From positions 3,658,001 to 3,722,000 of the forward strand of contig NZ_CP121671.1 of the NCBI RefSeq assembly GCF_029714185.1: a stretch of DNA of 64,000 nt, in the 5' to 3' direction. Below the pieces are notes generated by a model. It was not told where the DNA came from, ran no database searches, and saw only the letters and a program-made list of their open reading frames with translations. A program made the position numbers and the translations under genes. Of the stretch, positions 15,999 to 24,470 are shown one piece after another. Source of the stretch: Halobacillus naozhouensis (GTDB taxonomy: Bacteria; Bacillota; Bacilli; Bacillales; Halobacillaceae). The stretch's first letter is position 1. Each line of letters starts with the position of its first letter.

Positions 15999-16628
15999 TT
16001 AGGATAAATTCTTTTCCTGAACGTTCAGCCCTTGCAGCAGCAGATGTATTTGTCTGTCTGTATATGATTCAAGTGTAAAGGTCCGTTGCAGCATCCAGCG
16101 TCTGAATCCCCACATCTGTCCCTGTACAAAAATATTATTGGCCACCAGCGCTGTATCCCCTTCCGGCAATTGACCAGGAAGACTGTTGATGATCACTTTC
16201 TCAAGCATCGCTACCATGTCACGCTCTTTCCGCAGCACATAATCCTGGGCATCTTTGGACAGCGATTTGACCTCTTGGTACATCACCACGACTTCATCCT
16301 GCATATCGTCCATTAAGGAAAAATAAGAGCGAACAGCACAGACGAGATTGTCGACACTCGTTTCATTCTGATCAATGGAGCTTTCCATCCGCTCCTTAAC
16401 CCGTTCATAAATCGAGTCACAAACGAGGAACAGAACATCTTCCTTCTTGCGAATGTACTCATACAATGTCCCAATGCTGAACCCTGAAGCTTTCGCAATC
16501 TCACGGGTCGTCGTTTTGTGAAAGCCTTTTTCGGTAAAAAGGGATACCGCTCCTTTGACCATTTGCTTGCGTCGTTTTTCTACGAGAGCTTCGTCCTTAA
16601 TTGAAGAGGGTACTTGTTTCTTTGTCAT
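15999..16628 (-). CDS. TetR/AcrR family transcriptional regulator
   Basis: The 209-residue protein has an N-terminal TetR helix-turn-helix at about residues 20-65 (F-T-E-K-G-F-H-K-T-T-T-R-E-I-A-K-A-S-G-F-S-I-G-T-L-Y-E-Y) and an all-helical ligand-binding region. It lies between meaB (2 bp away) and icmF (14 bp away) inside the acyl-CoA cluster, so it probably senses an acyl-CoA and controls these genes. It is not clearly the FadR orthologue, which in B. subtilis sits beside lcfA. A TTGA-CG-CG-TCAA dyad at 22003-22018, upstream of the thiolase gene, is a candidate operator. Confidence 0.9.
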   Translation of the reverse strand: MTKKQVPSSIKDEALVEKRRKQMVKGAVSLFTEKGFHKTTTREIAKASGFSIGTLYEYIRKKEDVLFLVCDSIYERVKERMESSIDQNETSVDNLVCAVRSYFSLMDDMQDEVVVMYQEVKSLSKDAQDYVLRKERDMVAMLEKVIINSLPGQLPEGDTALVANNIFVQGQMWGFRRWMLQRTFTLESYTDRQIHLLLQGLNVQEKNLS

Positions 16629-16630
16629 GA

Positions 16631-17563
16631 TCAGTCACCCTTCCATTGTTGATACCAGGAGCGTGCGAGCCTATATGGATCAGCTTCAGGGTCACTGAGC
16701 TCCTGCAGCTTCGCCTGATCCTCTTCCACATGCCCCTTCACTTCGCGCCAAATCTCCTCACGTATCAGCTCATAGACTTCAAGCTGCAACTGCATTCGGC
16801 GCCGTTTTTCTCCTTGATCGGTTTCATATAAATAGGATCGATGGCTGGAAACACCGTCCCAAAGTTCTTCCATGCCTTTATTTTCGGTGGAAACTGTTCG
16901 AACAATAAGAGGACGCCAGCCTTTAGGATCAGCAATCATCATATATTCCTCAAGCGTCGCTTTTAGCTTAACGACACCGGGTAGGTCTGCTTTATTGATA
17001 ATAAACAGGTCGGCGATTTCCATAATTCCCGCTTTGAAAATTTGCAGTACATCTCCGCTGTTCGGAGTGAGCACAAGTCCCGTTGTATCTACGACCTTCA
17101 TAATATCAAGCTCCGACTGACCTACCCCGACTGTCTCCACTAACACGACATCGAAACCATAAGCATCACATACCCGTATCGCATCTTTCGTCGCCCGCGC
17201 CAACCCCCCTAAACTTCCGCGCGTTGCCATGCTTCGTATGAAAATGCCGGGATCAAGAAAATGCTGATTCATGCGTGTTCGATCTCCAAGCAAAGACCCT
17301 CCGCTAAACGGACTCGTCGGGTCGACAGCAATCACCGCGACGGTAAGCTCTTGTTTTCGCAGATGCGTGAGCAGCCGATTGATGAGTGAACTTTTCCCTG
17401 CCCCTGGAGATCCTGTGATCCCGATATAATGGGCGCTTTTTTTTATGGAAAAAATGTCACTCATTAAGGCAAGTTTATCGGGATGATCACTTTCGACGAG
17501 CGTAATTGCCCGTGCCAGAGCTCGCATATCTTTTTGTTTAATCCGTTCAGCTAAAGGGTGCAT
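16631..17563 (-). CDS. meaB: Methylmalonyl-CoA mutase-associated GTPase MeaB
   Basis: A G3E-family P-loop GTPase that guards B12-dependent acyl-CoA mutases by gating cofactor loading. The roughly 310-residue protein has Walker A G-S-P-G-A-G-K-S-S, the D-P-T-S-P-F-S-G-G-S-L-L-G-D-R-x-R-M switch, E-T-V-G-V-G-Q-S-E and N-K-A-D. ATG at 17563 is preferred, 9 nt after AAGGAAGG; a GTG one codon upstream is possible. No separate methylmalonyl-CoA mutase gene is nearby, and the neighbouring IcmF already has its own G domain, so this stand-alone protein may serve a mutase elsewhere or help IcmF. It is co-directional with neighbours and 2 bp from the TetR gene. Confidence 0.92.
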   Translation of the reverse strand: MHPLAERIKQKDMRALARAITLVESDHPDKLALMSDIFSIKKSAHYIGITGSPGAGKSSLINRLLTHLRKQELTVAVIAVDPTSPFSGGSLLGDRTRMNQHFLDPGIFIRSMATRGSLGGLARATKDAIRVCDAYGFDVVLVETVGVGQSELDIMKVVDTTGLVLTPNSGDVLQIFKAGIMEIADLFIINKADLPGVVKLKATLEEYMMIADPKGWRPLIVRTVSTENKGMEELWDGVSSHRSYLYETDQGEKRRRMQLQLEVYELIREEIWREVKGHVEEDQAKLQELSDPEADPYRLARSWYQQWKGD

Positions 17564-17584
17564 CACAAGTGACCTTCCTTTCTC

Positions 17585-18724
17585 TTACTGTGTAACCATA
17601 CGTCCGATCACGAGACGCTGAATTTCATTCGTACCTTCATAGATTTGCGTGATTTTTGCATCACGCATGTAGCGTTCAACCGGATAATCTTTCGTATAGC
17701 CATAGCCACCGTGAACTTGCACAGCCTCCACCGTAATACGCATCGCTGCATCGCCGGCATATAATTTGGCCATTGCGGACGCTTTGGCATAAGGTTCTCC
17801 TACTGATTCCAGGTAAGCAGCTTGATAGGTTAATAGACGCGCTGCTTCGATTTCCGTCGCCATGTCTGCCAGCTTAAAAGAGATCCCTTGCAGCTTAGCG
17901 ATCGGCTTACCAAACTGTTCACGCTCTTTCGCGTAATTCACAGATTCATCAAGCGCCCCTTGCGCAATACCCAGTGCTTGAGCAGCAATCCCGTTACGGC
18001 CGCCATCAAGCGTCATCATCGCAATCTTAAAGCCTTCTCCTTCTTGTCCGAGCAGATTCTCTTTAGGAATTCTGCAATTTTCGAAAATTAACTCCGTTGT
18101 CGGTGAAGAACGAATACCGAGTTTTTTCTCTTTTTTCCCAAATGTGAAGCCTTCTGTCCCTTTTTCGACGATAAAGGCACTCACTCCTTTACTGCCGGCA
18201 TTTGGATCTGTCTTAGCAAACACGACATAAATATCGCCGACTCCGCCGTTAGTGATCCACACTTTATTGCCGTTGACCACGTAATGGTCGCCATCCAGTT
18301 TGGCTTGCGTGCGCATCGAAGACACATCACTTCCCGCACCTGGCTCTGATAACGCGTAAGCGCCTAATTTCTCCCCTGAAGCAAGCTGTGCCAGATATGT
18401 TTTCTTCTGTTCTTCGTTTCCGAATTTATAAATCGGCCAGCTGCATAGGGAAATATGAGCGGATAACGTTACCCCTGTTGATGCACACACACGAGACAGC
18501 TCCTCGACTGCAATCACATAGCTGATAAAGTCTGAGCCAATCCCGCCATATTCCTCTGGCCATGGAATGCCGGTTAATCCTAGTTCCGCCATTTTGTCAA
18601 AAATCTCCCGATCAAAGCGTTCCTCTTCGTCACGCTCAGCCGCTGTTGGTTCGACTTCATTCTTGGCAAAATCGCGCACCATTTTTCTAAGCATTTCTTG
18701 TTCTTCTGTGATTTTGAAATTCAT
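17585..18724 (-). CDS. Acyl-CoA dehydrogenase (short/branched-chain type)
   Basis: FAD enzyme that introduces the alpha-beta double bond in an acyl-CoA and passes electrons to ETF. The 379-residue protein has the helical N-terminal domain, the middle beta domain with Y-A-L-S-E-P-G-A-G-S-D and W-I-T-N-G, and the C-terminal domain with Q-V-H-G-G-Y-G-Y and Q-I-Y-E-G-T-N-E-I-Q-R, whose Glu is the usual catalytic base. It follows a paralogue (18740-19885) by 15 bp, and the two share much of their sequence, which suggests duplication with different chain preferences. It corresponds by place to B. subtilis acdA. The exact substrate cannot be read from the sequence. Confidence 0.93.
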   Translation of the reverse strand: MNFKITEEQEMLRKMVRDFAKNEVEPTAAERDEEERFDREIFDKMAELGLTGIPWPEEYGGIGSDFISYVIAVEELSRVCASTGVTLSAHISLCSWPIYKFGNEEQKKTYLAQLASGEKLGAYALSEPGAGSDVSSMRTQAKLDGDHYVVNGNKVWITNGGVGDIYVVFAKTDPNAGSKGVSAFIVEKGTEGFTFGKKEKKLGIRSSPTTELIFENCRIPKENLLGQEGEGFKIAMMTLDGGRNGIAAQALGIAQGALDESVNYAKEREQFGKPIAKLQGISFKLADMATEIEAARLLTYQAAYLESVGEPYAKASAMAKLYAGDAAMRITVEAVQVHGGYGYTKDYPVERYMRDAKITQIYEGTNEIQRLVIGRMVTQ

Positions 18725-18739
18725 CGTTGTTCCTCCTGT

Positions 18740-19885
18740 TCAGTCCTTTAATAGATGATTGCCAATCACAATCCGCTGGATCTCACTAGTTCCCTCATAG
18801 ATTTCACAAACCTTCGCGTCACGGAAGAAGCGTTCTACCGCGTAATCCTCTGTATATCCGTAGCCACCGTGTACCTGAACAGCTTCAATCGCAGTGTTAA
18901 CTGCCGCCTTTGAAGCAAATAGTTTGGCCATTGATGCTTGCTTGCCGCATTTCTCACCAGCTGCTTCTAACGTGGCTGCCTGATAGACTAACAGTTTGGC
19001 AGCCTCAACATCTGTTGCCATATCAGCAAGCTTAAACGAGATTCCTTGATGTTTTGCGATCGACTTGCCGAATTGCTCCCTTTCCTTCGCATAGGCCACA
19101 GCATGCTCTAGCGCAGCTTCAGCAATCCCAAGCGATTGGGCCGCAATCCCGATCCGGCCGACATTCAAGTTGGCCAGTGCAATCTTAAAGCCTTCTCCTT
19201 CCTCACCAAGCAACTGGGAGGCAGGAACTTTACATTGATCAAAGTTGAGCGAAACCGTACTTGATCCATGAAGCCCCATCTTCTTTTCCGCTTTCCCAAT
19301 GGAAAAACCAGGCGTATTCCGTTCAACAATAAACGCACTAACCCCATTGCCTCGCTGCTCATCGCGGTTGGTACGAGCAAATACGATAAACGTATCGGCC
19401 TCACCGCCATTTGTGATGAACACTTTTGACCCATTTAAAAGGTAATGATCCCCTTGTTTCTCAGCACGGGTCTTTAAGCTGCCTGCATCTGAACCAGCAC
19501 TTGGCTCAGTTAAGGCGAACGCCCCTAAGTATTCTCCTGAAGCCAATTTGGGAATATATTTTTGCTTCTGTTCTTCTGTTCCAAAGTAAAGAATCGGATT
19601 GGTGCCAACTGACGTGTGGACCGATAAAATAACGCCAAGTGTTGCACTAACTTTAGCAATTTCATGAATCGCAATAATGTAGGAAGTATAGTCCATTTCA
19701 GCGCCGCCATATTGTTCAGGAACCGGGATGCCCATTAAGCCAAGTTCTCCCATCTTCCGAATCAACTCAATGGGAAAACGGTCTTCCTCTTCCATCCGTT
19801 CAACAGCTGGAGCCACTTCCTTTTCAGCAAAATCACGGACCATTTTCCGCATCATTTGTTGTTCATCTGTAAACTGCAGGTTCAT
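18740..19885 (-). CDS. Acyl-CoA dehydrogenase (short-chain type), paralogue
   Basis: A 381-residue FAD-dependent acyl-CoA dehydrogenase with the family signatures F-A-L-T-E-P-S-A-G-S-D, F-I-T-N-G-G, V-H-G-G-Y-G-Y-T and E-I-Y-E-G-T-S-E-I-Q-R (catalytic Glu). It is the second of two adjacent paralogues. Its neighbours (3-hydroxybutyryl-CoA dehydrogenase, thiolase) point to C4 or branched-chain acyl-CoA oxidation. GAGAG lies before the ATG; the gap to the upstream hydroxyacyl-CoA dehydrogenase gene is 21 bp, so the genes are probably cotranscribed. Confidence 0.93.
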   Translation of the reverse strand: MNLQFTDEQQMMRKMVRDFAEKEVAPAVERMEEEDRFPIELIRKMGELGLMGIPVPEQYGGAEMDYTSYIIAIHEIAKVSATLGVILSVHTSVGTNPILYFGTEEQKQKYIPKLASGEYLGAFALTEPSAGSDAGSLKTRAEKQGDHYLLNGSKVFITNGGEADTFIVFARTNRDEQRGNGVSAFIVERNTPGFSIGKAEKKMGLHGSSTVSLNFDQCKVPASQLLGEEGEGFKIALANLNVGRIGIAAQSLGIAEAALEHAVAYAKEREQFGKSIAKHQGISFKLADMATDVEAAKLLVYQAATLEAAGEKCGKQASMAKLFASKAAVNTAIEAVQVHGGYGYTEDYAVERFFRDAKVCEIYEGTSEIQRIVIGNHLLKD

Positions 19886-19906
19886 GTTCGTTCTCTCCCT
19901 CGCCTG

Positions 19907-20758
19907 TTATTCGTAGCTGTAAAATCCTCGACCTGACTTCTTACCGAGCCAGCCAGCCTTCACATATTGCCGAAGCAATGGACACGGACGATACTTGCTG
20001 TCACCAAATCCATCGTGTAGAACCTCCATAATATACAGACAGGTATCAAGACCAATGAAATCAGCCAATGTAAGTGGTCCCATTGGATGATTCATGCCGA
20101 GCTTCATCACCTTATCGATATCTTCGACGGAAGCCACCCCTTCATGTAAAGCGAAAATCGCTTCATTGATCATCGGCATCAGAATCCGATTGGCAGCAAA
20201 TCCTGGGAAGTCATTGACTTCAACAGGAGTTTTATTCAACTTCTCTGTCATTGCTTCAATAGTCTGATAAGTTTCATCACTCGTCTGAATCGCACGGATA
20301 ATTTCGACAAGCTTCATGACCGGCACCGGATTCATGAAATGCATCCCGATGACCTGGGAAGGACGGCTGGTTGAGGCTGCGATTTCGGTAATAGGTAATG
20401 ATGATGTATTCGTTGCTAAAATGGCATGAGCTGGAGTGATTTCGTCCAGACTTTGAAACACCTTGGTCTTCACGTCCATGTTTTCAACAACAGCTTCAAT
20501 CACAAGGTCGCAATCAGATGCATCGTTTAGGTCCGTAGAACCTGTCAACCGTTCCTTAGCGTTCGCTTGCTCATCAGCCGTTAATTTCCCTTTATCTACG
20601 GCACGTTGCAGGCGCTTTTCTATTCCTGCAATCCCCTTTTTTAATGCTTCTTCGTTCATATCGTTTAATTTAACTTTCAGTCCTGACTGCGCGAACACTT
20701 GAGCAATACCTGCCCCCATCTGTCCGGCACCAATGACCATTACTTGATTTATTGACAT
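19907..20758 (-). CDS. 3-hydroxybutyryl-CoA dehydrogenase
   Basis: NAD(P)-dependent oxidation of 3-hydroxyacyl-CoA to 3-oxoacyl-CoA, or the reverse. The 283-residue protein has the Rossmann motif V-I-G-A-G-Q-M-G-A-G-I-A near the N-terminus, the catalytic G-M-H-F-M-N-P-V-P-V-M region with the active-site His, and F-P-G-F-A-A-N-R in the C-terminal helical domain. The length is that of the stand-alone Hbd/MmgB enzymes, not the FadB/FadN fusions. GGGGGA precedes the ATG. It lies 12 bp after the thiolase gene, with which it supplies two successive steps of beta-oxidation. Confidence 0.94.
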   Translation of the reverse strand: MSINQVMVIGAGQMGAGIAQVFAQSGLKVKLNDMNEEALKKGIAGIEKRLQRAVDKGKLTADEQANAKERLTGSTDLNDASDCDLVIEAVVENMDVKTKVFQSLDEITPAHAILATNTSSLPITEIAASTSRPSQVIGMHFMNPVPVMKLVEIIRAIQTSDETYQTIEAMTEKLNKTPVEVNDFPGFAANRILMPMINEAIFALHEGVASVEDIDKVMKLGMNHPMGPLTLADFIGLDTCLYIMEVLHDGFGDSKYRPCPLLRQYVKAGWLGKKSGRGFYSYE

Positions 20759-20770
20759 GTTGATTCCCCC

Positions 20771-21958
20771 TTACTGTTTCGGTACTTCAATCAATACGGC
20801 ATCCCCTTGGCCGCCGCCTGAGCAGATCGCTGCAATGCCAAGACCACCGCCGCGTCGCTTCAGTTCATGTGCCAATGTAAGTAAAATACGCGCACCACTT
20901 GCGCCAATCGGGTGTCCCAGCGCAACAGCGCCACCGTTAACATTAACTTTTTCTGGATCTAGTCCGGCGATTTTACCGCTCGCCAACGATACCGTTGCAA
21001 AAGCTTCATTTACTTCAAACAGATCAATCTCTTCAAGCGATTTACCCGCTTTCTTCAGCAATTTATTAATGACCAGCCCTGGTGTTTCCGGGAAGTCATG
21101 GGCTTCCACGGCCACCTCATCATGAGCCAAAATAGTCGCAAGTGTTTCCGCTCCAACTTGTTGCGCCTTTTCGTCAGACATAAGCACCATCGCACAAGCT
21201 CCATCATTAACGCCTGGTGCGTTCCCCGCCGTAATCGTTCCATCTTTATCAAATGCCGGACGCAGCTTCGCTAGCCTTTCAGCCGTCGTTCCTTTTCTGG
21301 GTGCTTCATCTGTATCGACAACAATCGGATCACCCTTACGCTGTGGGACCTCCACTGCAACGATTTCTTCGGCCAGTTTGCCATTTTCAGTAGCCTGAAG
21401 TGCGCGCGTATGACTGCGAGCAGCCCACTCATCCTGTGCCTCACGTGTTAACTCAAATTTATTCGCGGTGCGATTTCCATAACTGCCCATATGGATGTTT
21501 TCGAATGAGCAAGTCAGTCCGTCATGCACCATCATATCTTTAACAGCCGCATCTCCCATACGCAGGCCCCAGCGTGCTTTCGGCATAAAGTATGGCGCGT
21601 TGCTCATGCTCTCCATCCCGCCTGCAACAATCACATCTTCTTCCCCTAAGCGAATGAACTGATCAGCCATCGTCACACTGCGCATTCCTGATGCACACAC
21701 TTTGTTGACCGTTTCCGTTTTAACATCCCACGGGATGCCCGCTTCACGGGAAGCCTGGCGTGAAGGCAGCTGTCCCTGGCCGCCTTGCAGAACCGTCCCC
21801 ATGATGACTTCTTTTACGTCTTCTGGTAAGACACTGGCTTTTTCTAAAGCAGCTTTGATCGCGATTCCACCTAGTTGTGCAGCAGTCAGTGGAGCTAAGC
21901 CTCCGCCAAATTTTCCAAATGGTGTACGTGCACCTGCAACGATTACGGTTTTTGTCAT
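20771..21958 (-). CDS. Acetyl-CoA C-acetyltransferase (thiolase)
   Basis: Cleaves 3-oxoacyl-CoA with CoA, or condenses two acetyl-CoA. The protein is 395 residues from ATG 21958, chosen because GGGAGGA lies just before it; 60 bp of open frame upstream has no site. The nucleophilic Cys lies in N-K-V-C-A-S-G-M-R-S-V (about residue 88), the second-half motifs N-G-G-A-V-A-L-G-H-P-I-G-A-S-G-A-R and C-S-G-G-G-Q-G-D-A contain the catalytic His and Cys. It is first in the run thiolase, hydroxyacyl-CoA dehydrogenase, two acyl-CoA dehydrogenases, meaB, tetR, icmF. A dyad (22003-22018) and a strong hairpin (22030-22063) lie just upstream. Confidence 0.95.
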   Translation of the reverse strand: MTKTVIVAGARTPFGKFGGGLAPLTAAQLGGIAIKAALEKASVLPEDVKEVIMGTVLQGGQGQLPSRQASREAGIPWDVKTETVNKVCASGMRSVTMADQFIRLGEEDVIVAGGMESMSNAPYFMPKARWGLRMGDAAVKDMMVHDGLTCSFENIHMGSYGNRTANKFELTREAQDEWAARSHTRALQATENGKLAEEIVAVEVPQRKGDPIVVDTDEAPRKGTTAERLAKLRPAFDKDGTITAGNAPGVNDGACAMVLMSDEKAQQVGAETLATILAHDEVAVEAHDFPETPGLVINKLLKKAGKSLEEIDLFEVNEAFATVSLASGKIAGLDPEKVNVNGGAVALGHPIGASGARILLTLAHELKRRGGGLGIAAICSGGGQGDAVLIEVPKQ

Positions 21959-22002
21959 AATAAAATTCCTCCCTAATTTGTTAACGCTTACGAACGTGGC
22001 GA

Positions 22003-22018
22003 TTGAACGCTCGCTCAA
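22003..22018. promoter_or_regulatory. Candidate TetR-type operator upstream of the thiolase gene
   Basis: TTGAACGCTCGCTCAA is an imperfect dyad with TTGA-x-CG / CG-x-TCAA half-sites, the general form bound by TetR-family regulators. It lies 45 bp upstream of the thiolase start. The TetR gene of the same cluster is a natural candidate binder. This is inferred from shape and position only. Confidence 0.35.
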
Positions 22019-22029
22019 CTTCTTCTCAT

Positions 22030-22063
22030 AAGGAAAGTGTACATGAATTTGTACACTTTCCTT
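22030..22063. other. Perfect 14-bp-arm inverted repeat between fadF and the thiolase gene
   Basis: AAGGAAAGTGTACA and its exact reverse complement flank a 6-nt spacer. No T tract follows on either strand, so it is a poor intrinsic terminator. It could be an mRNA-processing or stabilising hairpin between fadF and the downstream genes, or a protein-binding site. Confidence 0.55.
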
Positions 22064-22134
22064 TAGTACATTAAATTTAGTCCTATCAAGGCTTAAGCAG
22101 ATATCTAAACCTGGTTTTCACTGGTAACACTTTC

Positions 22135-24267
22135 TTATGCCGATTTCTCTACCTTCTCCGGAAAAATCGACTTCGCTAAAATTTCTGCAATATCCATTGT
22201 GCTAACCTGCTCTTCCACTTCCTTCGCTTTCGTTCCGTCCGAAAGCATCGTCAAGCAGAATGGACAGCCACTTGAAATCATCGTTGGCTCTACGGCCAAT
22301 GCCTGTTCTGTCCGTGCCACGTTCATGCGGTTTCCAGATTTCTCTTCCATCCACATCATTCCGCCGCCGGCTCCACAGCACATACCATTTGAGCGGTTTC
22401 GGTTCATCTCCACCACTTTTACGCCTGGAATCATTTCAAGCACTTCACGCGGTGGCTGATATACTTCGTTGTAACGGCCAAGGTAGCAGCTATCATGATA
22501 CGTAATCGTTTCATTGACCTCTGCTTCAGGCTTCAGCCTGCCTTCTTTCAGCCATTCAGAAAGCATCTCGGTATGATGATACACCTCAGCCTCGAAGCCG
22601 AAGTCCGGATATTCGTTTTTGAAAATATTGTACGCATGCGGATCGATCGTAATGATCTTCTTCACATCATGCTTTTCAAATTCTTTAATATTCTTCTCGG
22701 CCAGCTCCTGGAATAAAAATTCATTCCCCATACGGCGAGCTGTATCGCCTGAGTTCTGTTCTTTGTTTCCGAGAATGGCAAACTTAATGCCTGCTTCATT
22801 CATCAGTTTGGCAAAAGCCATGGCAATCTTCTGGCTGCGGTTGTCATAAGAACCCATAGAACTTACCCAGAACAGGTAGTCAAATTCTTCTCCTGACTTC
22901 TTCAATTCTTTAACGGTTGGGATCGTTACTTCCTCATTCGCTTCACGCCAGTTAACACGCTCTTTCTTAGAAAGTCCCCATGGATTTCCCTGACGTTCAA
23001 TGTTCATCATCGCACGCTGGCCATCCTGATCCATTTTTCCTTCTGTTAATACTAAATAGCGGCGCAGATCGATAATCTTATCAACATGTTCGTTCATAAC
23101 CGGGCAAGCATCTTCACAGTTACGGCATGTTGTACAAGCCCACAGTTCTTCTTCAGTAATCACATCACCGATTAAGCTTTTGCCTGGAGCCGCTTCTGTA
23201 GTGGCAGCGGCTTCATCTCCGGCTTGTGAACCAGCCATCTTGGCCAATGTATTGCCTTCAGTTTCGGAAAAAGCGTAAGAAGGAACCCATGGTGCCTTGC
23301 CTGTAACGGCTGCCCCAGTTTCTGTTAAGTGATCACGAATTTTCACGAGCAAGTCCATTGGCGACAGCATTTTACCAGACCCTGCAGCTGGACAAACATT
23401 GGTACAACGTCCACATTCCACACACGCATAGAAGTCAATCATTTGCAGTTGATTGAAATCTTCTACCTTTCCAACCCCAAAGGAAACATCTTCTTCATCT
23501 GCATCCTCATCGATTTCAAAGTCAATCTTTGAAAGCTTAGCAGGAGGGCCCTCACGGCTTAGGAAGACATTGACCGGTGCAGCCAGTAAGTGTGCATGCT
23601 TCGATTGAGGCACATAAACAAGAAATGTAAGGAGAACTAATAAGTGAATCCACCACATGACGAAAAACACACTCGCGGCTGCTGCTGGCGGCATCCATCC
23701 GAAAGCGTTTGCAATAATGGTCGCAACAGGTTCCGTCCATGCCCCTTCATGCCCGTGCCAAATAAGTGCCATTCCATTTCCAATAAGTACTGAAATCATT
23801 AATAATCCGATAAATAATAAGACCATTCCTGCTTTAAAGCCACGTTTTAACCGAACAAGTTTCTCAATATAACGACGGTAAAACGCCCATATGACTGCAA
23901 CGAGAATGGTTAAAGTCACCAGTTCCTGAAAAAAAGTGAAGCCTGGGTAAAGCGGACCCAGCGGTAAGTGAGAATCTGGGGCCAGTCCCTTCCAAATGAA
24001 ATCGATCGCCCCAAATTGAACGAGGATAAAGCCATAAAACATCATGACATGAATGGCACCCGATTTCTTATCCTTTAACAGCTTTTTCTGTCCAAACACG
24101 TAAATCCATATTTTTTGAAGGCGTCGCTTAATCTGCCCATCAAATTCGAATTTCTTTCCCATCTGGATATAGGCAATCCGCGTACGAACAACACGGACAA
24201 ATAGATATAACCCATATATCGTAACTCCCAGGAATAAAATCCAATTTGCGAGTAACAACGGATTCAT
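22135..24267 (-). CDS. fadF: FadF/YwjF-type membrane Fe-S oxidoreductase
   Basis: Predicted ETF:quinone-type oxidoreductase linking acyl-CoA dehydrogenation to the respiratory chain. The 710-residue protein has N-terminal membrane segments resembling the cytochrome b-like NarI domain (about 1-230, five or six hydrophobic stretches), a ferredoxin region with C-V-E-C-G-R-C-T-N-V-C-P and a second C-T-T-C-R-N-C-E-D-A-C-P 4Fe-4S motif, and two CCG-type cysteine-rich domains (H-D-S-C-Y-L-G-R; C-C-G-A-G-G-G; S-G-C-P-F-C). In B. subtilis the orthologue is in the FadR-controlled fadF-acdA-rpoE operon. Here the promoter contains a FadR-like box (24362-24390), supporting the same control. Confidence 0.9.
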   Translation of the reverse strand: MNPLLLANWILFLGVTIYGLYLFVRVVRTRIAYIQMGKKFEFDGQIKRRLQKIWIYVFGQKKLLKDKKSGAIHVMMFYGFILVQFGAIDFIWKGLAPDSHLPLGPLYPGFTFFQELVTLTILVAVIWAFYRRYIEKLVRLKRGFKAGMVLLFIGLLMISVLIGNGMALIWHGHEGAWTEPVATIIANAFGWMPPAAAASVFFVMWWIHLLVLLTFLVYVPQSKHAHLLAAPVNVFLSREGPPAKLSKIDFEIDEDADEEDVSFGVGKVEDFNQLQMIDFYACVECGRCTNVCPAAGSGKMLSPMDLLVKIRDHLTETGAAVTGKAPWVPSYAFSETEGNTLAKMAGSQAGDEAAATTEAAPGKSLIGDVITEEELWACTTCRNCEDACPVMNEHVDKIIDLRRYLVLTEGKMDQDGQRAMMNIERQGNPWGLSKKERVNWREANEEVTIPTVKELKKSGEEFDYLFWVSSMGSYDNRSQKIAMAFAKLMNEAGIKFAILGNKEQNSGDTARRMGNEFLFQELAEKNIKEFEKHDVKKIITIDPHAYNIFKNEYPDFGFEAEVYHHTEMLSEWLKEGRLKPEAEVNETITYHDSCYLGRYNEVYQPPREVLEMIPGVKVVEMNRNRSNGMCCGAGGGMMWMEEKSGNRMNVARTEQALAVEPTMISSGCPFCLTMLSDGTKAKEVEEQVSTMDIAEILAKSIFPEKVEKSA

Positions 24268-24361
24268 CTGTTCTCCCCCTCTAAGTTAGTCTGCAAGTTT
24301 CCGAACCGCCTCCCCCATTATCAATTCGGAACCCTGTCAATTTTCTGAATCTTATACATTA

Positions 24362-24390
24362 ACTATAATAATGAATGAGCATTCAGTCAA
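24362..24390 (-). promoter_or_regulatory. fadF promoter with embedded FadR-like operator
   Basis: On the minus strand, TTGACT (24385-24390), a 17-bp spacer and TATAGT (24362-24367) form a promoter. The dyad TGACTGAATGCTCATTCA (24372-24389) covers the -35 and spacer and matches 16 of 18 positions of the B. subtilis FadR consensus TGAATGAMTANTCATTCA. A repressor bound here would block RNA polymerase; long-chain acyl-CoA would relieve it. Confidence 0.7.
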
Positions 24391-24470
24391 TACATTTTAC
24401 ATGATTTCCTTTTCAAACCTCCATGTTTGGGGAAACTAATAGAGGAAAATGCAAAGGAGGCCCTATTAAA

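Noticed and set aside
15999..16628. TetR gene in the acyl-CoA cluster as the FadR orthologue
   Set aside because: The helix-turn-helix and ligand domain do not clearly match B. subtilis FadR, and FadR usually sits with lcfA. Left as a TetR regulator of unknown ligand.
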